NCBI GenBank assembly: GCA_014804755.1
Contig: JAAUZE010000021.1
Coordinates: 1-56,636, forward strand
Origin: Lachnospiraceae bacterium
Lineage (GTDB): Bacteria; Bacillota; Clostridia; Lachnospirales; Lachnospiraceae
DNA length: 56,636 nt
Reading direction: 5' to 3'
The stretch's first letter is position 1, and every line of letters begins with the position of its first letter. The notes below the pieces were generated by a model. The model did not search any database. It worked only from the letters and a program-made list of their open reading frames with translations, and was not told the DNA's origin. Position numbers and translations under genes: made by a program. This document shows positions 44,054 to 51,139 of this stretch, in pieces.

Positions 44054-44485
44054 TTACAAGATACCGTAGGATGTCAGGCTCTGCGCAAATTCTTCCATAT
44101 CCTCATAATCAACCGCGCCGTCATAACGCTCCTTCGACCAGATCTCCGCGCGTTTTCCGACACCGATCAATACAACGTCCTTTTCAATCGCCGCAAACTG
44201 ACGCAGATTCTGAGGCAGCAGAATCCTGCCCTGCTTATCAACCTCCGCGTCCGCTGCTCCCGCAAGAAAGAATCTCGTAAATTGTCTTGCTCCTTTATCC
44301 GTCATCGGTAACGCCGCCAGTTTCTCTGTCAATGCCGTCCATTCACTCTCATCAAACACAAACAGACAGCCGTCCAATCCCTTTGTCACAACGAATTTCT
44401 CTCCGAGACTTTCTCTGAACTTTGCCGGGAATGTCAGCCTGCCTTTGATGTCCACTGTGTGGTTGTACTCACCTGTAAACATCAT
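44054..44485 (-). CDS. mraZ: Transcriptional regulator MraZ
   Basis: A 143-residue DNA-binding protein made of two AbrB-like repeats: GEYNHTVDIKGRLTFPAKFR and the second ADAEVDKQGRILLPQNLR. MraZ forms rings and binds direct repeats in front of its own operon, repressing (or in some species activating) dcw genes. Two adjacent ATGs are possible (44485 or 44482). Matching boxes occur 50 bases upstream. Confidence 0.97.
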   Translation of the reverse strand: MMFTGEYNHTVDIKGRLTFPAKFRESLGEKFVVTKGLDGCLFVFDESEWTALTEKLAALPMTDKGARQFTRFFLAGAADAEVDKQGRILLPQNLRQFAAIEKDVVLIGVGKRAEIWSKERYDGAVDYEDMEEFAQSLTSYGIL

Positions 44486-44536
44486 ACGTCACCGCCCCGT
44501 GGAGCTGCCACTGTGATCCTCCGTGAACGATTTTCA

Positions 44537-44592
44537 CCACTTTTGGGGTTCAAATCTGCCACTTTCATCCACTAAGGACCACTTTTCTCCAC
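44537..44592 (-). promoter_or_regulatory. MraZ binding boxes
   Basis: On the minus strand GTGG occurs at 44592, 44582, 44572 and 44562, exactly 10 bases apart, and a fifth at 44540. Several are preceded by AAA or AA. They lie between the promoter and the mraZ start, in the 5' untranslated region. Confidence 0.75.
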
Positions 44593-44602
44593 TTACAAAG
44601 CT

Positions 44603-44631
44603 ATTTTACATGAGAAATAACCATCGTGCAA
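44603..44631 (-). promoter_or_regulatory. Promoter of the dcw cluster
   Basis: TTGCAC, 17 bases, TAAAAT on the minus strand, directly upstream of the MraZ boxes. Between this and the gene at 44839 lie about 200 AT-rich bases without another ORF, which must include the sigma-factor gene promoter. Confidence 0.65.
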
Positions 44632-44838
44632 GTAGTTTGTGAAAAATGTCCAAAAAATTTTGCGAAAATTTGTGTTTTTCGAACATATGTTTTTAAATAT
44701 ATGTTATCATACATTCAAAAAAATCATTTTTCTTTCAGATTTACCCAATGAAGCTTCTGTTTTTGACACTTTTATAAATGAACGGAGCAAGCCGGACGGC
44801 ATTTACCGCCGATACAGGAAGCGAAAGGAGAACACGCC

Positions 44839-46386
44839 ATGTTACAGGCATCAGTGATTGTGGCATATGTGGACAGGATCTACGACTATGCGCTAAGAAA
44901 AACGTATACGAGGGAGGAGGCTGACGAGCTTTCTCAGGAAATCCTGTTCACACTGGTACGAGAACTTCCGAGACTTCGGGACGAAAGCCGTTTGGAACCA
45001 TGGCTCTGGGGTGTGGCTGGAAATGTAGCAAGAAGCTTTCGGCGATCCATGGGAAAACAGCGCGCGATGTATTTCTATGATGTGCCGGAAGAAATTGTCT
45101 ATGATGAAACTGCTGCCGAGGAAGCCGCCCGCAATGAAGAACTATATGCCATCCTGCGCGAAAAAATCGCCATGCTTTCCTCCGTTTACCGGAATATGAT
45201 CATTCTTCATTATTATGAAGGACTTTCCACAAAACAGATCTCCGAACGACTTACGATTCCGGAAGGCACAGTTACATGGCGCTTGTCAGAAGCGCGCAGA
45301 AAATTAAAAAAGGAGTGTACGCATATGGAAGAAAGTGCATTGAAACCGATTCAGATGAGAATCGACATTTACGGTTCCGGCAATTATAACGGAAAAGAAC
45401 GTCCGTTTCCGAGCGAGTATATTAAGGATGCTCTCTCCCAAAATATTCTTTACCATTGTTATAAAGAACCGAAAGGAATTGAAGAGCTTGCAAAGCTTTG
45501 CGGTGTTCCTGCCTATTATATTGAGGACTGTTTGGAAAATCTGACTGCGCGGGATGCGGTAACGGAACCGGTCAAACAAAAATATCAGACGGCCTTTCTC
45601 ATATGGACGGATGAATACGGCAAATACCAGCGGGAACACGCACAGGGTTTCCTCATGCCCATCATGGAGCGCATGATCGCCGCCTTAAAAGGAATCGCGG
45701 AGGAGTCCCGGCATATCGACTTTTACAAAGCCGGAAAAAGTGAGGACGAGCTGTTTTATCTGTACAGCGTTCTGGCATTTTCCTGCATGGAAAAAGCACA
45801 TTATCACCGCCCCTATCCTCCGGTCTCAAAAAAATACGATGGTAATTCTTGGGAATATATCGGTTATATGGAGACGAGAAGCGATCTCAGACGCGGTGTC
45901 GGCATTCAGACCTGCCACGGCGACAATGTGCGCTACAGTCATTGGGTTTTCTGTTTTGGAGAATTCCAATGGAGAGAGATGATGCCCAACGAAGAAATTC
46001 GGGTCTGTGATGATATCCTAAACGCAGGAAAAACAACAGATGAATACAGGGCGAGCGAAACGATCCGCAAAGGGTATCTCAAACGGTTGGAAGACGGCTC
46101 TCTCGCCGTGATGACGCCGGCATTCACGCAGGAACAGAAGAAACATCTGGATCAGATCGCAGAAAAACATATGGGACCGTTGATGGACGAATATTGCCGT
46201 ATCGTGGATGAATATGTTGACGGTTACCGCCGGCTGTTTCCGAAACATCTTGCAGACACAGCAGCGCGGATGTGTAAGACCAGCTTTTTGAATATGTTTG
46301 TTGAGATCATCGCCTACGCGCAGGAACACGGGGAGATTCCTCTTCCCCCAAAAGATAGTATCTGTGACGTGCTGCTCCGGCATTAA
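44839..46386 (+). CDS. Sigma-70/ECF-type sigma factor with long C-terminal extension
   Basis: A 515-residue protein. Residues 5-70 hold sigma region 2 (YALRKTYTREEADELSQEIL) and about 100-158 region 4 (LSTKQISERLTIPEGTVTWR). The remaining 350 residues have no membrane segment. Residues about 190-245 look like a winged helix (YHCYKEPKGIEELAKLCGVP, YYIEDCLENLTARDAV); the rest is helical with aromatic-rich parts (HYHRPYPPV, SHWVFCFGEFQW). No anti-sigma gene adjoins it, so the extension could sense a ligand or self-inhibit, as in other ECF groups with fused C-terminal domains. GGAG precedes the start. It converges on the PP2C gene. Confidence 0.85.
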   Translation: MLQASVIVAYVDRIYDYALRKTYTREEADELSQEILFTLVRELPRLRDESRLEPWLWGVAGNVARSFRRSMGKQRAMYFYDVPEEIVYDETAAEEAARNEELYAILREKIAMLSSVYRNMIILHYYEGLSTKQISERLTIPEGTVTWRLSEARRKLKKECTHMEESALKPIQMRIDIYGSGNYNGKERPFPSEYIKDALSQNILYHCYKEPKGIEELAKLCGVPAYYIEDCLENLTARDAVTEPVKQKYQTAFLIWTDEYGKYQREHAQGFLMPIMERMIAALKGIAEESRHIDFYKAGKSEDELFYLYSVLAFSCMEKAHYHRPYPPVSKKYDGNSWEYIGYMETRSDLRRGVGIQTCHGDNVRYSHWVFCFGEFQWREMMPNEEIRVCDDILNAGKTTDEYRASETIRKGYLKRLEDGSLAVMTPAFTQEQKKHLDQIAEKHMGPLMDEYCRIVDEYVDGYRRLFPKHLADTAARMCKTSFLNMFVEIIAYAQEHGEIPLPPKDSICDVLLRH

Positions 46387-46395
46387 ATCAAGTAA

Positions 46396-46441
46396 AAAGG
46401 GAACGAAGCAAGAAAACTCCTTCTCTTACTTCGTTCCCTTT
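46396..46441. terminator. Two-way terminator between sigma factor and PP2C genes
   Basis: A perfect 13 bp stem, AAAGGGAACGAAG with CTTCGTTCCCTTT, and a 20 base loop, between convergent genes. Confidence 0.85.
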
Positions 46442-46463
46442 ATCCACTCTGCCCGCCTCATTC

Positions 46464-48434
46464 CTACTGCAGAGGCTCTTTATATTCCAGGCACAGCATC
46501 GTAATATCATCAAACTGCGGAGCCTCCCTGACAAAGCTGTCCACATCTGCCTTTATTTTTGTGAGCAATTCTGCCAGTGCTTTATCCTTGTACTCATTCA
46601 GGGCATGATGCAGGCGCTCGCTTCCATACATTTCATTATCCGCATTGGTTGCTTCCGGCACCCCGTCAGTATAAAGGAAAATCCTGTCACCCACTGCCAA
46701 TTGCATCCTTCCCTCTTTGTAACGCATATCTTCCATGCCGGCAAGGACAAACCCGTGGCTTACCTTATAGGCTTCAAAGCATTCCCCTTTACGGCATACA
46801 TAGGGCGTTTCATGACCTGCATTGACATAGGTAAACTCGCCCGTCGCCAAATCCAAAACACCTTCAAATACAGTTATGAACATCCCTTCGCTGTTGGAAT
46901 CGCAAAGAAGATTATTCACATCCGAAAATACGCTTCCCAATGAAATTCCCGGCTGTGTATGGTCTTTTATCAGCGTTTTTCCTATCACCATAAACAGTGC
47001 CGCCGGTACGCCTTTCCCGGACACATCTGCCATAACTACCGCAACATGCCGCTCATCCACCATAAAGAAATCATAAAAATCCCCGCCGACCTCCTTCGCC
47101 GGGTTCATGGTGGCATAAACATCAAATTCTTTCCTGTCCGGGAATGCCGGAAAAATACAGGGCAGCATAGAAGACTGGATATGCGTCGCAATGGAAAGCT
47201 CCGCACCGATCCGCTCCTTATCTGCAGTCATGGCAGTCAGATTTTCAATATAAACTTCAATATTGCGGATCATCTGCGAAAGTGATACGGCGAGTTCCCC
47301 AACCTCTGAATTCAAGTATTCGTAAGTCTTAAATACTTTCCCTTCCAGCCCGTTCTCCGCGTTTTCTCCTGCATCCCTCAGATAATCGGCAGCTGCCTGT
47401 GACATCTGCTCGACAGGCTCGGTAATATTCTTCTGGATATACAAAAGCAGCACAAGCGAAAGCCCGTTAAACAAAACAAGATCAAAAGTCACATACAGGT
47501 ATATGCGGTTCCACAAATCCACAAACGCCACACTTCCCTGCCCCATACACTCAATATATACCCCGGCACCCACAAGCAAAGCAGAAAACAGCGAAAGCAG
47601 CATAAATATCAGCACCATTTTCTCATTCAGCGTAATTCGATTCCCTTTGGTGCTGTCTGCCACACTCGCCGGCTTACATACATAGACATAAGACAATACA
47701 TAAACTGGCAATATGATCTGTCTGACGTCTATCCTGCCATGCAGCACAAAGAATAAAAGTAAAACCAACACAGAGAGCTGCATCGATGCATCCGAAAGAA
47801 GCAGCCGTAATTTTCCATCTTTCTTGCAGCTTGGGATATTTTTTTGCAGGCGCAGAACATCAGCGGCAATTAACATCGGTATGCCAAGCACAATTCCAAA
47901 AACAATATTATTCAGCAGCAACATCAAGGTTGCAACCGTATACTCAGAACTAATGCCAAAGTATTCCATCAGCAAAGATAAATAGCCAGTCATCAGCATG
48001 GAATCCGCCACAACAAGCGCCATGTATTTCCCCACTGATCCGGCGTCCGCAAGCGACACTGCCCTATGCGTGGTCTTATGTTTGGCCTTATCCGCGGTTT
48101 TATGCTTAAACCAGCCCGCAAACAGCGGCGCATACCAAAATTTATATGGCAGATACCCAAACAGGAACTGGGCAAAAAAACCGGCGATACAAAAACTCAT
48201 CTTGTACCCTGAATAGATATCCCCGAAAAAATTACCCACTGCCGTCCCTAATGCCCCGGGCAAACCAAACAACAGTCCGCATACAATAGGGAACACACTT
48301 GCCGGCCTTACCTCCGTGACCTCCGCAAACGCAAAAAACTTCCGAAAAGGAATGGATACACAAAAAAACAGAATCGCCGATACCGAAAACTGTAACAAAT
48401 ATTTTTTCATATTCCATTCTCTTTTATTTTCCAT
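46464..48434 (-). CDS. Membrane PP2C (SpoIIE/RsbU-type) serine phosphatase
   Basis: A 656-residue protein. Residues about 10-190 form a membrane module (TEVRPASVFPIVCGLLFG, YLPYKFWY) resembling small-molecule-binding ECF-transporter S units; further helices reach about 345. A HAMP-like segment (YIQKNITEPVEQMSQAA) and coiled coil lead to the PP2C domain: EVGGDFYDFF, ADVSGKGVPAALFM, YTDGVPEA and FDDITML bear the metal-binding Asp residues. Such enzymes dephosphorylate STAS antagonists and so free a sigma or other target. Start at 48434, AGGAGG 5 bases upstream. The STAS gene at 53878 in the same run is the obvious substrate. Confidence 0.92.
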   Translation of the reverse strand: MENKREWNMKKYLLQFSVSAILFFCVSIPFRKFFAFAEVTEVRPASVFPIVCGLLFGLPGALGTAVGNFFGDIYSGYKMSFCIAGFFAQFLFGYLPYKFWYAPLFAGWFKHKTADKAKHKTTHRAVSLADAGSVGKYMALVVADSMLMTGYLSLLMEYFGISSEYTVATLMLLLNNIVFGIVLGIPMLIAADVLRLQKNIPSCKKDGKLRLLLSDASMQLSVLVLLLFFVLHGRIDVRQIILPVYVLSYVYVCKPASVADSTKGNRITLNEKMVLIFMLLSLFSALLVGAGVYIECMGQGSVAFVDLWNRIYLYVTFDLVLFNGLSLVLLLYIQKNITEPVEQMSQAAADYLRDAGENAENGLEGKVFKTYEYLNSEVGELAVSLSQMIRNIEVYIENLTAMTADKERIGAELSIATHIQSSMLPCIFPAFPDRKEFDVYATMNPAKEVGGDFYDFFMVDERHVAVVMADVSGKGVPAALFMVIGKTLIKDHTQPGISLGSVFSDVNNLLCDSNSEGMFITVFEGVLDLATGEFTYVNAGHETPYVCRKGECFEAYKVSHGFVLAGMEDMRYKEGRMQLAVGDRIFLYTDGVPEATNADNEMYGSERLHHALNEYKDKALAELLTKIKADVDSFVREAPQFDDITMLCLEYKEPLQ

Positions 48435-48487
48435 ATCCGCCTCCTGAATTGAACTCCTTAAACCATTCGCTGTAAACATATCTCACT

Positions 48488-50206
48488 TTAAATTAACAGT
48501 ACACATAAAATCAAAAAATCTGCAACGGAGCATAACTGTATCCAGAAAGAATCCCGAATACTGCTCCCATCCAACAGATAAAGCATGACCGCCGCCATAC
48601 CCAATACCATCACAAATGACAGAATCCCTAAAAGCCTCTTCTTATGCCGCCTCTCCCTAACGACAGGGAGTATGCCGGAAAGGACGCCGCCTATCGGCCT
48701 GCAGCAGCCAAAAAGCCCCGTTTCCAAATTCAGCACAATAAAGACCGGTATCCCTAAAAAAACAGAAAAAGCTAGATTATTTAAAAGTACATATATGTAA
48801 ATCTGCGGCAGCCTGACACCAAAGAAGAGATCCAGTCCCGCCCCGATGATAAAAGCCATAACAAACGACGCAACCGTCGAAATCAGGCAGTACCGACCGA
48901 TATTCCCAAAACTTTTCAGGTTTGGCTTTTCATCGGAAAAAACATACCATAAACGAAATGGCAGATACGCCCCGATAACATTTGCCGCAAACCCAAGCAG
49001 CGACGTTGCATTGAATGTACCAAATAAGTCTGCCGCCATATTTCCAAGGCCACATGCCAAAGCTCCCACCGGACCGGCAATCAGCCCGAACATAACAGGC
49101 AGCGCATTGACCGGACGTATTTCCGTAAATCCCTCGATCAGCACCATGACTTTAAAGGATGCGCCCAGCACCAGAAAGGCCATGAAAAAAATTACGAACC
49201 GCAGCAGGGATTTTGAATTCCATTCAAGCCGAAACCACTCCCCAAATCCTGCCGGGTCCAATGCCTTCTCCCCTCGAAACACCCTGCTATATGACGAAAC
49301 CAGTGTTTCCTTTTGCTGCCTTACCTCTTTTTTATCCAAAAAATCCGTTCCGGCGATCACTGCCCCACAGGCAATCACAAGACTGCCCACAAACGGAAGC
49401 AACTGAAATGTTTCAGAACTCCCAAAGGATGCCGGAAGCAGAATTGCCAATGACAGCGTAATGACCGGCTCCGTGGATGCGATCACGGTGACGTTTAGCG
49501 GATTGGCATACTTCTGTGCATACATCAACATAATGTACGCATAGGCCTTCGTAAAAAAAGCCAGAATAATAATAGAGGAAATCATTCTGGAACTGTATGT
49601 CAGGGACATGAAAGTCGTCGGTTCTTCCAAAAGCCACAAAAGATACCCTATAAGCGCCGTAAATATCATCTGAACCACGGCCATAAGCAGCGGATCTTCT
49701 TCCTTGGCAAACCGATCTGCTGCAATCGTGTAAATGCCCATGACGAAACAAGCCGCCAGCATATATAATGTTCCAAGATTCATAAAGCCCTGTAATTGAA
49801 ATCCATTTGTACAGAATATTCCCACCAGAATCACAATGATCCCTGCAACGTTATTGCGGCTTGGAAACTTCTTAAAAAACAGCATCAGAAGCGGTACAAA
49901 AATGATGTTCAGCGAAGAAATAAAACTTGCATTTGAGGAGGGCAGCAGGGAAATCCCCGCCTTTTCCGCCAAAAGATTCCCACACATCAAAAGAGCCAGA
50001 AAAAAGCCTTTCCAGAGTGTTCCTTTCCTGATTTCTTTTAGGCGTTTACAAAAAACAATAGACATAATAATTGCCGCGATCCCCGTTGTAAGCGTCAGAT
50101 AGGCATAGGAGGACAGATCTTCCGGAAGGCTCTTAATAAAAATATACGAAGCTGCCCAGCATAATGTAATGGAAAAAAGCACAATATTGTTTTCTTTTTT
50201 AGTCAT
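48488..50206 (-). CDS. EamA/DMT transporter fused to a second membrane module
   Basis: A 572-residue membrane protein. Residues 5-290 are a ten-helix EamA exporter (SITLCWAASYIFIKSLPEDL, ALMCGNLLAEKAGISLLPSS, TASTEPVITLS-like ASTEPVITLSLAIL). After a cytoplasmic linker, residues about 345-520 repeat the module found at the N-terminus of the PP2C protein (GFTEIRPVNALPVMFGLIAG, YLPFRLWY). The final part adds two more helices. EamA proteins export metabolites; here the NRPS product is a plausible cargo. Start ATG at 50206 overlaps the preceding stop by 8 bases, with GAGGGG upstream. Confidence 0.85.
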   Translation of the reverse strand: MTKKENNIVLFSITLCWAASYIFIKSLPEDLSSYAYLTLTTGIAAIIMSIVFCKRLKEIRKGTLWKGFFLALLMCGNLLAEKAGISLLPSSNASFISSLNIIFVPLLMLFFKKFPSRNNVAGIIVILVGIFCTNGFQLQGFMNLGTLYMLAACFVMGIYTIAADRFAKEEDPLLMAVVQMIFTALIGYLLWLLEEPTTFMSLTYSSRMISSIIILAFFTKAYAYIMLMYAQKYANPLNVTVIASTEPVITLSLAILLPASFGSSETFQLLPFVGSLVIACGAVIAGTDFLDKKEVRQQKETLVSSYSRVFRGEKALDPAGFGEWFRLEWNSKSLLRFVIFFMAFLVLGASFKVMVLIEGFTEIRPVNALPVMFGLIAGPVGALACGLGNMAADLFGTFNATSLLGFAANVIGAYLPFRLWYVFSDEKPNLKSFGNIGRYCLISTVASFVMAFIIGAGLDLFFGVRLPQIYIYVLLNNLAFSVFLGIPVFIVLNLETGLFGCCRPIGGVLSGILPVVRERRHKKRLLGILSFVMVLGMAAVMLYLLDGSSIRDSFWIQLCSVADFLILCVLLI

Positions 50207-50696
50207 CCTGCCCCTCTTTTTCGTGTCCATAGTAGTAGGCGCTGTTTTCCTGCCCATACGTGAGCAGTATGGAATTCTGATTCAGTTCCTTTAATACGTC
50301 ATCCATAATCTGCATGATCTGTTCTTCCGACGCCCCATAGAAGCTGTAAATCAAGGTATTTTCTTCTGTCAGGATGTTCTTTTCATCCACCCAGCCGCCT
50401 TTCGCTGTCTGCATGGTATAACCATCCACATAGCGGCTGCAGATTTCGTTTACCATGCGGATACCATCCTCTGTACTGATGATTTGTTCATAAGTATCTT
50501 TATCGTTCAAGCCGATATAAATCGTATATTTCTCAGCAGGATCATACATGCTATCCATATCTTCCTCTATCTCATGAATCCCATGGATCCGGCTTACCGT
50601 ATAAAATCCCAAAATACCTGTTGCGAAAAGATTTGCAATCAGCAGAACCACAATGACCTTCTGCATCATACCTGCTCTTTTGGTGTTCTCATCCAT
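50199..50696 (-). CDS. Membrane-anchored DUF3574-like protein
   Basis: A 165-residue protein with one N-terminal helix (about 11-30) and an outer domain (YTIYIGLNDKDTYEQIISTE, YTMQTAKGGWVDEKNI, LIYSFYGASEEQIMQIMDDV) that looks like DUF3574, a small ferredoxin-like domain of unknown role. Start at 50696 with GGAG 8 bases upstream. It overlaps the EamA-fusion start, so the two are translated together; it may be an accessory sensor or chaperone of that transporter. Confidence 0.65.
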   Translation of the reverse strand: MDENTKRAGMMQKVIVVLLIANLFATGILGFYTVSRIHGIHEIEEDMDSMYDPAEKYTIYIGLNDKDTYEQIISTEDGIRMVNEICSRYVDGYTMQTAKGGWVDEKNILTEENTLIYSFYGASEEQIMQIMDDVLKELNQNSILLTYGQENSAYYYGHEKEGQDD

Positions 50697-50734
50697 AGCG
50701 CTTTCTCCAACCATTTGTTATAAACATTTTCTTA

Positions 50735-51139
50735 TTATACATCATCCCAGCCAAGCTTCTTTTTTTCCTCTTGTAACAGCTTGTGCACCTTACCCATAAA
50801 GCTTTCCTCATCAATGGGCTTCACAGCGTAATCATTTGCGCCTCCGCTGATCGCCTTCACGACATGCTCCCTGTCATGATTCGATGTCAGAAAGAGAACC
50901 GGTACTTGTTTCAGTTCCTCCTTGTTTCGTATCATCTCGAGCATTTCAAACCCGTCGATTTCCTCCATCTCAATGTCCAGAATGATCAGATCAGGCGCTG
51001 GCCACTCTTTTAAATATTTGAGCGCCCGCATCCCCTTGGTGAATGCATGAAACTCATAAGTTTCACCCAGCAGCTTCTCCAATGTCTTTAATATGATACC
51101 GCTGTCATCTACTGCTACAATACATTTCCCGTCTCTCAC
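50735..51139 (-). CDS. Stand-alone response regulator (CheY-like receiver)
   Basis: A 134-residue receiver with no output domain. Phospho-acceptor Asp55 (LIILDIEMEEIDGFE), acidic pair DD at 11-12, Thr in FLTSN and Lys in VKPID are all present. The GTG start overlaps the kinase stop by 4 bases (GTGA). It is the likely partner of the hybrid kinase or its Hpt domain and probably acts by protein contact, for example on the phosphatase or ATPase. Confidence 0.93.
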   Translation of the reverse strand: MRDGKCIVAVDDSGIILKTLEKLLGETYEFHAFTKGMRALKYLKEWPAPDLIILDIEMEEIDGFEMLEMIRNKEELKQVPVLFLTSNHDREHVVKAISGGANDYAVKPIDEESFMGKVHKLLQEEKKKLGWDDV

